Source: Microbacterium sp. | Lineage (GTDB): Bacteria > Actinomycetota > Actinomycetes > Actinomycetales > Microbacteriaceae | Length of the DNA stretch: 64,000 bases | NCBI RefSeq assembly: GCF_031179285.1 | Contig: NZ_JAPSHY010000016.1 | Coordinates: 1-64,000, forward strand | Direction of reading: 5' to 3' | Shown here: positions 7,870 through 17,405 of the stretch, piece after piece | Layout of the letters: every line of letters begins with the position of its first letter | Position numbering within the stretch: the first letter of the stretch is position 1 | Program-made: the position numbers and the translations under genes | Notes under the pieces: generated by a model | The model's database searches: none | Told to the model about the DNA's origin: nothing | Seen by the model: the letters and a program-made list of their open reading frames with translations, nothing else

Positions 7870-9030
7870 ATGCCTCTGTTGATCCTGGTCCTCTCCCTGG
7901 CGGTCTTCGCCCAGGGCACCAGCGAGTTCATGCTCGCGGGACTGCTCCTTCCCATCTCGGCCGAGCTGGGCGTCACGCCGGCCGTCGCCGGCACCCTCAC
8001 ATCAGCCTTCGCCGTCGGGATGGTGATCGGCGCTCCCGCGATGGCGCTCATCGGCGCTCGCTGGAGTCCCCGCCGGGCTCTGATCGCCCTGCTGAGCCTG
8101 TTTCTCCTCTCCCACGTCGTCGGGGCCGTCACCCCGACGTTCGAGGTGCTGCTGATCACGCGGGTGATCTCCGCGCTGGCGAACGCAGGATTCCTCGCCG
8201 TCGCGCTGGCGACCGTCGGGCGGCTGGTCTTGCCGGATCGCACGACGCGCGCAGTGGCGACCCTCCTTGCCGGCACCACACTCGCCACCATCATCGGCGT
8301 GCCGGCCGGAGCGCTGCTCGCGACGTTGCTGGGCTGGCGCGCGACGTTCTGGGGAGTCGTCCTGCTCTGCATCCCCGCGCTGATCGCACTGCTGCGGGAT
8401 CGCTCCCTCCGGCAGGCGGCAGCGGCGCCCGGCATCCGCATTCGAGACGAACTGTCCGAGCTGCGTCGCCGGCCCGTGCTGGGATCCGTCGTGCTGGCCG
8501 TTCTCGTCAACTCCGCGACTTTCGGGGTGTTCACATTCCTCGGGGTGCTCGGGGCGGATGCCGGAATCCAGGCACCTCTCATCCCGCTGCTGCTCGCGGG
8601 GTTCGGGGTCGGCGCGTTTGCCGGCGTCACCGCGACGGGCCGTTGGGCGCCGGGGCGCGAGCGGGCCTGGATCACGGCTGGGACGGCCATGCTCATGTGC
8701 GCCTGGGCAGCGTTCGCTCTGCTGGTCGCGTCGCCGATCGCCCTGCCACTGCTGGCGGTTCTCTGCGGCGCGCTCTCGTTCGCCGTCGGATCCGCCCTGA
8801 TCGGACGGATCGTCCGCGAGGCCGGGGGCGCTCCCGTCCTCGGCGGAGCGTACGCGACCGTCGCGCTGAATCTCGGCGCTTTCTCTGGGCCTCTCATCGC
8901 CGGCATCGTGTACGAGCGCTCTGAGGCCGCGGCGGTGCCATGGACGGCGGTGATCATCACGGCCACCGCCGTGATGATCACCGTCTGGGCGCTCGCGCCG
9001 GCGCTAAATCAGACGCGGTCCGGGCGATGA
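7870..9030 (+). CDS. MFS exporter of the Cmx/CmlR chloramphenicol type
   Basis: A 386-residue 12-helix major facilitator protein. Its N-terminus (LSLAVFAQGTSEFMLAGLL) and LGVTPAVAGTLTSAFAVGM are close to actinobacterial Cmx/CmlR chloramphenicol efflux pumps, with the loop 2-3 motif GARWSPRR. It probably expels phenicols or related drugs by proton antiport across the cytoplasmic membrane. The start is the first ATG matching the family N-terminus. Control by the upstream leader is suggested. Resistance itself is not proven by sequence. Confidence 0.82.
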   Translation: MPLLILVLSLAVFAQGTSEFMLAGLLLPISAELGVTPAVAGTLTSAFAVGMVIGAPAMALIGARWSPRRALIALLSLFLLSHVVGAVTPTFEVLLITRVISALANAGFLAVALATVGRLVLPDRTTRAVATLLAGTTLATIIGVPAGALLATLLGWRATFWGVVLLCIPALIALLRDRSLRQAAAAPGIRIRDELSELRRRPVLGSVVLAVLVNSATFGVFTFLGVLGADAGIQAPLIPLLLAGFGVGAFAGVTATGRWAPGRERAWITAGTAMLMCAWAAFALLVASPIALPLLAVLCGALSFAVGSALIGRIVREAGGAPVLGGAYATVALNLGAFSGPLIAGIVYERSEAAAVPWTAVIITATAVMITVWALAPALNQTRSGR

Positions 9031-9049
9031 GCGGGCGCGGTGCCGGCGG

Positions 9050-9505
9050 TCACACCGACTGCCGGCGCCGCGCTCTGCTGCCCGCCATGATCAGCAGAAG
9101 CGCGGGCACTGCGAAGAGCAGGAATCCGCTGGGGCCGACGATCCACACGCAGACGACTGCCCACGCCGCCAGGGCGAACCCGACGTATGCCGGCACGGTC
9201 GCGCCCCGTCGACCTGCCTCGAGGATCAGCAGCGCGAGCAGTGCGATCGGAACGACGAAACCGCCCGGCAGCGCCCAGAAGTGCACGAATGCGTCGATCG
9301 GCATCTGCTCGCTGCGGAGAGGGCCGGCAAGCCATGAGTCCCACCACCCGTGTGCCACGAAGACCGCGGTGTGAAGGACGCTGATCAGCAGCAGAGTCAC
9401 GGCGGCGGCGACGGTCAGGCGGTCGGCGCGGCGCGCGGGGTGAGCGGTCGCTGCGGTCACGCGGACGCGGAGCGGGATGTTCTCGGTCGCGGAGTGCTGT
9501 TCCAT
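9050..9505 (-). CDS. Four-helix membrane protein, DUF6463-like
   Basis: A 151-residue protein with four hydrophobic helices after a charged 30-residue N-terminus. A conserved-looking HGWWDSWLAGPLRSEQ segment and WALPGGFVVPIALL match small membrane proteins grouped as DUF6463. No function is known. It converges on the exporter gene (19 bp between stops). The ATG at 9505 was chosen over TTG 9520; the GGAGG just before it is unusually close, so the start is uncertain. Confidence 0.65.
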   Translation of the reverse strand: MEQHSATENIPLRVRVTAATAHPARRADRLTVAAAVTLLLISVLHTAVFVAHGWWDSWLAGPLRSEQMPIDAFVHFWALPGGFVVPIALLALLILEAGRRGATVPAYVGFALAAWAVVCVWIVGPSGFLLFAVPALLLIMAGSRARRRQSV

Positions 9506-9624
9506 GCCTCCAGCCTGCAAGTCGCCGCGACAGCAGGCATCGCCCGCAGAGGTGACGGGACCTCGCCTGAAAGGGTGAGAATCTCGAAACTCATCCCTCG
9601 GTCGCGCTGTGCGAGACTTCGCTC

Positions 9625-10203
9625 ATGGTTGAGAACGACGCCGTCCCGAGCATCGAATGGAGACCGGTCGCAGAGGCGGACTTTCCGCTGCTCTCCGACT
9701 GGCTCGCCAGGCCGCACGTCCACCGGTACTGGCACCATGACCACACACCCGAGGGTGTGGCGGCCGACTTCGGCCCCGGCACTCGCGGTGAAGAGGCGGG
9801 CGAAGATCTGCTCGTCTTCGTCGACGGTGCCCCGACCGCTCTTGTGCAGCGAGCCCGGATCGCTGACTACCCGGAGGACCTCGAAGAATTCAGTCGCATC
9901 GTCGACGTGCCGCCGGGTGCGGTGACGATCGACTATCTCATCGCCGATCAGTCTCGGATCGGCCAGGGGCTGGGCACGGCGATCATCCGCGCCGTCGTCG
10001 CGGACACGTGGTCGAAGTATCCCGAGTGCACTGCCATCATCGTCAGCGTGGTCGCAGGGAACATCGCCTCGTGGCGTGCGCTCGAGAAGGCCGGTTTCCG
10101 GCGCATCGCCGAGGGAGACATGGAACCGGACAACCCCATCGATCCGCCGCTGCACGTGATCTCGCGCATCGACAGGCCCGAGGCCGCGCCCCGGCGGGTG
10201 TGA
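9625..10203 (+). CDS. GNAT N-acetyltransferase, AAC(6')-like
   Basis: A 192-residue GNAT-fold protein. The acetyl-CoA loop RIGQGLGTAIIR (about residues 112-123) follows a DYLIAD strand, and SWRALEKAGFRRI is the usual C-terminal motif B. Length and the N-terminal LSDWLARPHVHRYW resemble aminoglycoside 6'-N-acetyltransferases and siderophore acetyltransferases. It could modify aminoglycosides, but chromosomal relatives often do not confer resistance. It is divergent from the DUF6463-like gene. Confidence 0.75.
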   Translation: MVENDAVPSIEWRPVAEADFPLLSDWLARPHVHRYWHHDHTPEGVAADFGPGTRGEEAGEDLLVFVDGAPTALVQRARIADYPEDLEEFSRIVDVPPGAVTIDYLIADQSRIGQGLGTAIIRAVVADTWSKYPECTAIIVSVVAGNIASWRALEKAGFRRIAEGDMEPDNPIDPPLHVISRIDRPEAAPRRV

Positions 10204-10250
10204 CTCCGCGGGTCTGTGGTGCGGCGACTGCTGCGCGATACCCGGCCTCA

Positions 10251-10290
10251 CGTGTCCTGTCCCTGACCCGAATGTTCGTCTCGGGACACG
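10251..10290 (+). terminator. Possible hairpin after the acetyltransferase
   Basis: CGTGTCC (10251-10257) can pair with GGACACG (10284-10290) across a 26-base loop. It is weak, but placed where a terminator between the acetyltransferase and the next exporter would be expected. Confidence 0.35.
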
Positions 10291-10356
10291 GGCCGGGTGC
10301 GATGCGATGGCCGATTCCCGCCGGACGGGCGGGGCCATCCCTGCTGGACTCGGAAG

Positions 10357-11604
10357 ATGCCCGTTGAAGAACGCCCTTCTCTCTCTTCCCCCTTCGTGCG
10401 CGTCGCCTGGGCGAGCGTGCTGACACAGATGGCAGAGCAGATGGCCCTCGTCGCGGCGCCCCTGGCGGCGGTGCTCGTGCTCGGTGCGGGCGCCCCCGAA
10501 ACCGCGCTGCTGCAGGTGGCGCAGACCCTTCCCTTCCTGCTGCTCTCCATCCCGTTCGGACTGGTCATCGATCGGTCCTCGCCGAAACGCGTGCTCGTCG
10601 GATGCGAAGCGCTGCGTGCGGCGACCCTGGCGTGCACAGTCGCCCTGATCCTGCTCGATTCGCTCACCTTCGGCGCCCTGCTCGCTCTGGGCTTCGTCGG
10701 TGCGATCGGCACGGTCGGGGTGAGCGTGGCCATTCCCTCATCTGTGCCGCAGCTCGTCACGCGGGAGCGCCTCGTGGACGCCAATCAGTGGCTGGAGCTG
10801 GGGCGCAGCGTCGCGTTCATCAGCGGTCCGGTCATCGCCGGTGCGATCGTGTCTCTCGCGGGAGCGGAGACGGCGTTCGTCGTGGCCACCGTCGCGTGTA
10901 CGGCTGCCGCGGCGTTGCTCCTGCGGGTCGACATCCCTCGCGCGCTCTCACCGCGCACGAAGGCATGGAGCGATGTCGTCAGCAGTGTGCGCTTCGTGCT
11001 ATCGAATCGACTGCTGCGGCCGATGATCGTGACGTCGATGGTCTTCAACGTCGGATGGTTCCTCATCCAGTCGGTCTTCGTGGTGTACGCGATCGATCGG
11101 CTCGGGATGACGGCGGCGACCGTAGGCGCTGTGATGGGAGTGTACGGAGCGGGCATGGTGATCGGCGCTTTCGCCTCGCGCCGGCTGTCTCGACGCATCA
11201 CTCTGGGGGCGATGTCGGTGCTGGGCCCGATCGGAGGCTTCATCGCCGCAGGTCTCATGGCCGCGACGGTCTGGATGCCGCTGCCCGCTCTCGCCTACGT
11301 GGCATTCTTCCTGTTCGGCCTGGGGCCGGTGCTCTGGTCGATATCGACGACGTCGCTCAGGCAGGCGGTCACGCCGATGCCGATGATCGGGCGGGTGTCG
11401 TCTCTGCTGGTCGTCTCGACATACGGCGCCCGGCCGATCGGTGCAGGACTCGGGGCTGTGATCGCGGCCGGCGCCGGCATCGAGTGGTGCATCGCCGTGG
11501 CTGCTGTCGTCTTCGCCGCGCAACTGGTGCTGGTGCTCACCTCCGCCCTGCCCGCGGTGCGCGAGCTACCTGCGCAGGCTCCCGAGACGGCGGATGCTGC
11601 GTGA
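10357..11604 (+). CDS. MFS transporter (multidrug or enterobactin-exporter type)
   Basis: A 415-residue, 12-helix MFS protein. Motif A appears as GLVIDRSSPKR after helix 2, and NQWLELGRSVAFISGPVIAG matches the MFS_3 (EntS/macrolide efflux) group. It is a likely exporter; the substrate is unknown. The ATG was chosen at the family N-terminus, with GGAAG just upstream. The final Ala codon and stop (GCGTGA) are the first six bases of a 19-bp tandem array. Confidence 0.8.
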   Translation: MPVEERPSLSSPFVRVAWASVLTQMAEQMALVAAPLAAVLVLGAGAPETALLQVAQTLPFLLLSIPFGLVIDRSSPKRVLVGCEALRAATLACTVALILLDSLTFGALLALGFVGAIGTVGVSVAIPSSVPQLVTRERLVDANQWLELGRSVAFISGPVIAGAIVSLAGAETAFVVATVACTAAAALLLRVDIPRALSPRTKAWSDVVSSVRFVLSNRLLRPMIVTSMVFNVGWFLIQSVFVVYAIDRLGMTAATVGAVMGVYGAGMVIGAFASRRLSRRITLGAMSVLGPIGGFIAAGLMAATVWMPLPALAYVAFFLFGLGPVLWSISTTSLRQAVTPMPMIGRVSSLLVVSTYGARPIGAGLGAVIAAGAGIEWCIAVAAVVFAAQLVLVLTSALPAVRELPAQAPETADAA

Positions 11605-11708
11605 GATCGTGCATCGCGCGTGAGAGCGCAGTTTCTGCGTGAGACACCACGTCTCGCGTGAGACGCCGCATGCGGCGTGAGACATCACGTGAGACGTGGT
11701 GTCTCACG
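11599..11708. repeat. GCGTGAGAC tandem array 1 (five units of 19 bp) with inverted end
   Basis: GCGTGAGA(C) starts at 11599, 11618, 11637, 11656 and 11675, an exact 19-bp period with variable 10-bp inserts. Unit 3 (arm 11638-11655) pairs perfectly over 18 bp with 11691-11708. A 16-bp palindrome (11663-11678) lies between. It sits between convergent genes, so it may also terminate transcription both ways. A second array is at 18943-19053. Confidence 0.88.
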
Positions 11709-11767
11709 CTGCGACGTGTGTTTCGCGCGCCGCAGAGCGGCCGACCCGGCGGCGCGTCAGCGCGCGG

Positions 11768-12562
11768 TCACGGCACGATCGAGTCGATGTACCCGCCGTC
11801 GACGCGGACCGCAGCGCCGGTCGTCGCCGACGCGAGCGGCGAGGCGAGGTAGGCGACCATGTTCGCGATCTCTTCCGGCTCGATGAGTCGCTGCAGCAGG
11901 GACTGCGGACGGTGCAGCTTCATGAACTCGCGCTGCGCCTGCTCCCACGCCAGCGCGCGGTCGACCAGCTCATAGACGAAGTCCTCCACGCCGCCGGTGT
12001 GCGTCGGTCCGGCGAGCACCGAGTTGACGGTGACCCCAGTGCCGGCGGCATCCTTCGCGAAGCCGCGACTGACGGCGAGGAGCGCCGTCTTCGACATGCC
12101 GTAGTGGATCATCTCGGCGGGGGTGACGACGGCCGAGTCGCTGGCGATGTTCATCACCCGGCCCCACCCGCGCTCCTTCATGCCGGGCAGTACCGCGCGG
12201 GTCAGCCGTACCGCCGTCAGCACGTTGATCTCGAAGTACCGACGCCACTCGTCGTCGGTGATCTCGAGCGCCGGGGTCGTGCCGAAGATGCCGAGGTTGT
12301 TGACCAGTACGTCGACGTCACCGGCCGCGTCGAGCACGGCTACCGCCCCCGCCTCATCGCTCACGTCTCCGGCCGCCGCGACCAGATCGCGGTCGCTGGA
12401 TTCGGCCCGCAGCTCGTCGATGACCGAAGCCACGGTGTCGGCACGCCGCCCGTTGACGGCGACGCGGGCTCCGGCATCCGCCAGTGCCACCGCGATCGCG
12501 CGGCCGATGCCCTGTGTCGATCCCGTGACGAGGGCGGTCTTTCCGGTGAGGTCGATGCGCAT
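11768..12562 (-). CDS. SDR-family NAD(P)-dependent oxidoreductase
   Basis: A 264-residue classical SDR: TGSTQGIG cofactor loop (residues about 12-19), NNLG (variant of NNAG), and the catalytic HYGMSK. It ends with a C-terminal GAAVRVDGGYIDS typical of the FabG-like class. GGAG 6 bases upstream supports the ATG at 12562 over the ATG at 12577. It is the last gene on the strand of the LacI/GH43 locus, 96 bp behind the glycosidase, so it may oxidise a released sugar or its lactone. Confidence 0.85.
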   Translation of the reverse strand: MRIDLTGKTALVTGSTQGIGRAIAVALADAGARVAVNGRRADTVASVIDELRAESSDRDLVAAAGDVSDEAGAVAVLDAAGDVDVLVNNLGIFGTTPALEITDDEWRRYFEINVLTAVRLTRAVLPGMKERGWGRVMNIASDSAVVTPAEMIHYGMSKTALLAVSRGFAKDAAGTGVTVNSVLAGPTHTGGVEDFVYELVDRALAWEQAQREFMKLHRPQSLLQRLIEPEEIANMVAYLASPLASATTGAAVRVDGGYIDSIVP

Positions 12563-12658
12563 GGTGCTCCGTTTCATTCCGAGTCGCTGGCGCGGTCGCT
12601 TGCCGAGGGTGCAACCACGCGCCCGCTCAGATCATGCCCGAGAACACGATCGCGTCCG

Positions 12659-14200
12659 TCAGCGGCCACCGCCCGCATCAGTCAGCGAATCCATCGCGGT
12701 GTATTCCACCCGTAGGACGCGGATGCTGCCGCGGCGGGACCGGAAGCCGACAACCCGCCCGGTGAACCCTCCGGCGACCTCCGTCGAGAGGTATCTGCCG
12801 TCCGCCCTGCCCAGCGGATGCCGCACACCGCCCTGCTCGACGGAGAACAGCAGGTCGTCCGGCCCGCCCGATGTGGCCGGCACGCTCTCGATCCGGGCGG
12901 TCACCGGCCCGGCGTCCACACGCGCACCCGGTGCGAGCTGCTGCTGCACCGGCCCGACGCGAAGCACCGCCTCGGCGTTGCCGCTCTCGACTCGCACCTC
13001 TGCCCAGTGGCTGTCATCCAGCCTCAGCAGGACTCCGGCCGCACCGTCCCGCGGATCGAGCTCGACGTCGAACGCCCATCGCCGGTCCGTGACCCGCGCG
13101 ACAACGGCGCTCATGGCACGCGTCGGCTGCGAATCCTCGAGCACCTCGACGCCCCCGTCACTCAGCGCTCGCAGCTGTCTGCCGACCGGCGCGCCCGGCG
13201 AGACCCAGCGGGGGTGCAATGGGGCCGACGTGAACGTCTCGCTGTAGGAACGGTCTGGCACCGTGATGACGAATCGCGACTCGTCGAACACCGGCCACCC
13301 GTCCTGCCAGCGCACTCCGGAGAGGAATGTCTCCCGGCCGTTCACGTGGAACATCGGTGTGACGCCCTGCGGACGGACGCCGAGGTACACGGCGGCCCAT
13401 TCTCCCTCGGGGGTCTGCACAAAGTCGGCATGACCGGTGTTCTGCACCACGTGCGTCGTGCTCCGGTGCGTGAGGATCGGGTTGGCGGGTGCCGCTTCGA
13501 ACGGTCCGTCGTGCCGGCGTGATCGGGCGACCGAGACCCCGTGACCGCGCTCTGTCCCGCCCTCCGCGATCACGAGATAGAACCAGCCGTCGTGGTGGTA
13601 CAGATGCGGCGCCTCGGGGTGCGCCATCCCGGTTCCGCGCCAGATGACCCGCGGCTGAGTGAGCACGCGACCCCCGGTGGGTTCCACCTGTGCCTGTGCG
13701 ATGCCCGGCAGCGCAGGATCCGTCGAGCAGTACGTGACGTAGCAGTCGTCGCCGACCCAGGCGAGGTCGGGGTCGATGCCCTGCAGCCCGTCGAGCCGCC
13801 GGAGCGGTTCCCAGCCGCCGCGCGGATCGGCGGTGGAGGTGATCACCTGACCGCCCGACGTACCGATGTCGGTCGTGATGAGCCAGAACCGGCCGTCGTG
13901 GAACCGGAGTGTCGGCGCATAGATGCCGCCACTGGAGGGGAACCGCCCTGCGGTCGCCGCCTCCTCCCCTGCGAGGGCGTTCCCGATCTGAGTCCACTGC
14001 AGCAGATCGGTGCTGTGCCAGATGGGGACCCCGGGCGAGTACTCGAACGAAGAGTGCGCGAGGTAGAAGCCGTCGTCACCGCGGCAGATGCTCGGATCGG
14101 GGTGGAAGCCCGCGACGATGGGCTCCTCGCTCGTGGAGGCGGTGCGCACTGCGATGTCGATCTCTTCGGCGGCGAGGAGGTCGTTCGTGGAGGTGGTCAT
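12659..14200 (-). CDS. GH43 glycoside hydrolase (beta-xylosidase / arabinofuranosidase type)
   Basis: A 513-residue protein. The five-bladed GH43 propeller (about residues 25-320) carries the three expected acids: D35 in FHPDPS (base), D143 in GIDPD (pKa modulator) and E196 in AHPEAPHLY (acid). A C-terminal concanavalin-like domain (about 330-510) is typical of beta-xylosidases. No signal peptide is seen, so it likely acts inside the cell on imported xylo- or arabino-oligosaccharides. Its ATG overlaps the permease stop (ATGA). Confidence 0.92.
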   Translation of the reverse strand: MTTSTNDLLAAEEIDIAVRTASTSEEPIVAGFHPDPSICRGDDGFYLAHSSFEYSPGVPIWHSTDLLQWTQIGNALAGEEAATAGRFPSSGGIYAPTLRFHDGRFWLITTDIGTSGGQVITSTADPRGGWEPLRRLDGLQGIDPDLAWVGDDCYVTYCSTDPALPGIAQAQVEPTGGRVLTQPRVIWRGTGMAHPEAPHLYHHDGWFYLVIAEGGTERGHGVSVARSRRHDGPFEAAPANPILTHRSTTHVVQNTGHADFVQTPEGEWAAVYLGVRPQGVTPMFHVNGRETFLSGVRWQDGWPVFDESRFVITVPDRSYSETFTSAPLHPRWVSPGAPVGRQLRALSDGGVEVLEDSQPTRAMSAVVARVTDRRWAFDVELDPRDGAAGVLLRLDDSHWAEVRVESGNAEAVLRVGPVQQQLAPGARVDAGPVTARIESVPATSGGPDDLLFSVEQGGVRHPLGRADGRYLSTEVAGGFTGRVVGFRSRRGSIRVLRVEYTAMDSLTDAGGGR

Positions 14201-15111
14201 TTGATTCCGGTCACCGCGATTCCTTGGATGAAGTACCGCTGCAGTGCGATGAAGAGCAGCAGCACCGGTGTGATGACGAGCACGGAGCCCGCGAGCAGGA
14301 CTCCGTAGTTCGTGGCGTTCTGTCCGACCGAGTACAGCGACAGCGCTACGGGCAGGGTGTACATGTCCTCGCTCTGTGCGACGACGAGCGGCCAGAGGAA
14401 GTTGTTCCAGGAGCCGAGGAATGTGAGGATCGCCAGCGTCGCGAGCGCCGGCTTGCAAAGCGGCAGCACGATCGTCGCGAAGATCCGCAACTCGTTCGCG
14501 CCGTCGATGCGCGCCGCTTCGATGAGGGCGTCCGGGATCTCGTTGATGAACTGGCGCATCAGGAAGACGCCGAGCGGTCCGGCCAGGAACGGCAGGATCA
14601 GCGCGGCGTGGGTGCTCACCATCCCGAGGTTGCTGATGACGACGAACAGCGGGATGAAGGTCACGACGCCCGGGACCATCAGCGTCACGAGCACCAGCGC
14701 GAACAGCGCGCGCTTGCCGGCGAACTCGAGCTTCGCCAGTGCGTATCCCACCAGCGAGCAGAAAAGCAGGGTCCCGATGACCGTGAACCCGGCGACCACG
14801 ACGCTGTTGTAGAAGAAGGTGCCGAAGTCGAGTCGGGTGAACCAGGCGACGAAGTTGTCCCAGGTGATGGTCTCCGGCCACCAGGTCGGCGGCCGCCGGA
14901 TGAGCTCCTGCTGCGTCTTCACCGAACCGAGGTACATCCACACGAACGGCAGGATCGTGACGAGGACGGCGATGAGCAGCGCGGCGTAGACGAGCACCCG
15001 TGACATCCGCGGCCTGCGCCTCGACCCGCGCCGCCGCACGTCAGGGCGCGGGGCGGGGGAGACCGCGACGGCTTCGACCGCCGTCGTTCTCGATGAGAGT
15101 TGTGTCGACAT
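14197..15111 (-). CDS. CUT1 sugar ABC transporter permease (MalG type)
   Basis: A 304-residue inner-membrane permease with six predicted helices. The EAA loop reads EAARIDGANELRIFATIVLPLCKP-like (about residues 200-222) and contacts the ATPase. Length and late WNNFLWPLVVAQ mark it as the MalG-type partner. No ATPase gene is near, so a shared MsiK-type ATPase encoded elsewhere is expected. It is coupled to the GH43 gene and lies 7 bp behind the MalF-type gene. Confidence 0.92.
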   Translation of the reverse strand: MSTQLSSRTTAVEAVAVSPAPRPDVRRRGSRRRPRMSRVLVYAALLIAVLVTILPFVWMYLGSVKTQQELIRRPPTWWPETITWDNFVAWFTRLDFGTFFYNSVVVAGFTVIGTLLFCSLVGYALAKLEFAGKRALFALVLVTLMVPGVVTFIPLFVVISNLGMVSTHAALILPFLAGPLGVFLMRQFINEIPDALIEAARIDGANELRIFATIVLPLCKPALATLAILTFLGSWNNFLWPLVVAQSEDMYTLPVALSLYSVGQNATNYGVLLAGSVLVITPVLLLFIALQRYFIQGIAVTGIK

Positions 15112-15118
15112 GACGTTC

Positions 15119-16057
15119 TCAGGCTTTCGTCTTGAAGAACCGGAATTGCAGGATGCTGAGCAACGCGATCGCGATGAACAGGATGTAGCTGGCCGCCGAG
15201 GCGGTCGCGTAGTTGCCGAAGCCGAACTCGTTGTACGTGAAGTAGCTGATCGAGAGCGTGGAGCTCAGCGGCCCGCCCTTCGTCATCACGAAAGGCTCCT
15301 CGAAGAACTGCAGGAATCCGACCGACAGCAGGATCGCGCCCAGCAGCATGGTCGGACGCATGAGGGGGAGAGTGATGCGCGTGAACCGCCGCCACGCTCC
15401 GGCACCGTCGACCTCGGCTGCCTCCATCACGTCCTGCGGGATGGTCTGCAATCCCGCGAGGAAGATGATCATCAGCGTGCCCATGTTCCGCCACACCGCC
15501 ATGAGGATCATCGCCGGCATCGCCCAGGCCGGATCGTTCAGCCAGTCCGGGCCCTGGATGCCGACACCGCCCAGCACGATGTTCAGCAGGCCGTCCGGCT
15601 GCAGGATGAAGCGCCACACCACCGCGATCGCCACGATGCTGGTGATGACGGGCGCGTAGAACCCGACCCGGAATGCCGTGCGGAACCGCGTGATCCCGTT
15701 GTTGAGAGCGACGGCCAGCACCATGGCGACCGCCATGGTCAGGGGGATCCCGACGCCGACGAAGTACAGGGTGTTTAGCAGCGACCGGGTGAACTGCGCG
15801 TCTTGGAAGAGGGCCGCGTACTGCTCGAGCCCGACGAAGTCGACGCCGAAGGGCGTGCTGATGTCGCGACTGGTGAAGTCGGTGAACGACATGATCAGCG
15901 ACGACAGCAGCGGATAGAGCATGAAGAGCGCGAAGCTCGCGACGAACGGCAGGGCGAACAGGTACGCCACCACGGTGGTGCGCCTGCGTGCGCCCCCTGG
16001 CCCCCCGCCACCGCGGCGCCGGTGCGCCACGGTGGTGGGGCTGGGTACGACGGCCAT
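15119..16057 (-). CDS. CUT1 sugar ABC transporter permease (MalF type)
   Basis: A 312-residue six-helix permease. Helix 1 starts after a basic, Gly/Arg-rich tail (about residue 28). The EAA loop EAAEVDGAGAWRRFTRITLP (about 210-230) and FFEEPFVMTKGGP fit the MalF/UgpA class. The ATG at 16057 lies 2 bases past the stop of the binding-protein gene. Confidence 0.92.
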   Translation of the reverse strand: MAVVPSPTTVAHRRRGGGGPGGARRRTTVVAYLFALPFVASFALFMLYPLLSSLIMSFTDFTSRDISTPFGVDFVGLEQYAALFQDAQFTRSLLNTLYFVGVGIPLTMAVAMVLAVALNNGITRFRTAFRVGFYAPVITSIVAIAVVWRFILQPDGLLNIVLGGVGIQGPDWLNDPAWAMPAMILMAVWRNMGTLMIIFLAGLQTIPQDVMEAAEVDGAGAWRRFTRITLPLMRPTMLLGAILLSVGFLQFFEEPFVMTKGGPLSSTLSISYFTYNEFGFGNYATASAASYILFIAIALLSILQFRFFKTKA

Positions 16058-16059
16058 CG

Positions 16060-17343
16060 TCAGTCGCCGAAGCCGAGCGAGTCCGCCTCGGACTGGATCG
16101 CCGCGAGGCCCTCTGCTGCGGGGATCACGCCGCGCATGATCTGCTCGATCTGCGTGTCGGCGGCGGCGGAGAGCTCCGGCCACACCGTGAGCGCCGGTGC
16201 CGTCTTGGTGCTCTGCAACTGCTCGCCGAACGCCGCGGTCTTCGGGTTCTCCGTCAGCGCCGGGTCGTCCCATGCGGACTGCTGCGACGGCAGGCCGTTG
16301 ACGGTCTTGTACCACTCCACCTGGACGTCGGGTTTCGTGAGCCACTGGATGAGCTTCCACGCGGCATCCGGGTTCTTCGACCCCTTGAACACGGCGAGGT
16401 TCGCCCCAGCCGCGAACGACATCGATTCGCCGGAGGGCGAGGCCGGGATCGGCGCGACAGCGAACTTGTCGGCGAACCCGTCCCCGCCGGCCGCCGCCAG
16501 GCCCGGGATGTCCCACGGTCCGCTGATGAACATCGGCGTCGAACCGTCCACGAACCGCGACACCTGGGAGCCGGATTCGTTGTCGGGGTTGGGATCGGCG
16601 ATCCCCTCGTCGAAGAAGCTGCGGATGTAGTCGAGCGCCTCGGCGTTCTCGGGGGTGTCGATCGTCCACTCGGTCTGCTCGGCGTTGATGATGTCTCCGC
16701 CGTTGGACCACATGAAAGGCAGGTTGCCGATGAACGAGTTCCACCCGCCGGACGGAAGGGTCACGCCGAACTCCGCGCCGGCGCCGGTCTGGTACCCCTT
16801 GGCGAGAGCCTTGAAACCTTCCCAGTCGGTCGGGAACTCGCTGAAGCCTGCCTGCTGCATCAGGTCGGTGCGGTAGAAGAGTGCTCGCGTCTCGACGTAC
16901 CAGGGAACGCCGTAGTGCGTGCCTCCGAGGTCGGTGGTCTCCAGGGCGACGGGGAAGATGTCGCTCGTGTCGATCTCCGACGGTGTCGGCAGCAGCGCCG
17001 AACCGAAGGCCGGCATCCAGTCGCTGCCCAGCATCCCGATGTCAGGGGTGGTGTTCCCCGCGACCGCCGTCTGGTACTTGTTCTGGGCTGAGTCCCACGG
17101 CACCGGCGTCACCTGGATCTCGACGTCGGGATTCTCCTCCTCGAACGGCGCGAGGAAGTCGGCCAGCGCTTCCCCTTCGGTTCCCTGCGCCCAGATGGTG
17201 AGCTTGCCGGTGGCTGGCCCGTCGCCCAGCGTGACGGGTTCCGGACCCGCGCCCTCTCCTTCGTCGGGGCGGCCGCAGCCGGACAGCAGCAGCGCGGCGG
17301 TCGCGGTGATCGCGACACCGCTGAGCACTCTCTTTCGGATCAT
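16060..17343 (-). CDS. CUT1 extracellular sugar-binding lipoprotein
   Basis: A 427-residue family 1 solute-binding protein. Its signal peptide ends in the lipobox LLLSGC (lipidated Cys at residue 23), so it is anchored outside the membrane. LTIWAQGTEGEALADFL and GVPWYVETRALFYRTDLM are typical of the class. Expected ligands are xylo- or arabino-oligosaccharides because the operon carries a GH43 enzyme. AGGAA at 7-11 bases upstream supports the ATG at 17343. Confidence 0.92.
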   Translation of the reverse strand: MIRKRVLSGVAITATAALLLSGCGRPDEGEGAGPEPVTLGDGPATGKLTIWAQGTEGEALADFLAPFEEENPDVEIQVTPVPWDSAQNKYQTAVAGNTTPDIGMLGSDWMPAFGSALLPTPSEIDTSDIFPVALETTDLGGTHYGVPWYVETRALFYRTDLMQQAGFSEFPTDWEGFKALAKGYQTGAGAEFGVTLPSGGWNSFIGNLPFMWSNGGDIINAEQTEWTIDTPENAEALDYIRSFFDEGIADPNPDNESGSQVSRFVDGSTPMFISGPWDIPGLAAAGGDGFADKFAVAPIPASPSGESMSFAAGANLAVFKGSKNPDAAWKLIQWLTKPDVQVEWYKTVNGLPSQQSAWDDPALTENPKTAAFGEQLQSTKTAPALTVWPELSAAADTQIEQIMRGVIPAAEGLAAIQSEADSLGFGD

Positions 17344-17405
17344 CGTCGTTCCTACTCGTCGATTGTCGGGAGCTATCCCGGTGATGTGATTCACCGAAAT
17401 CTACG

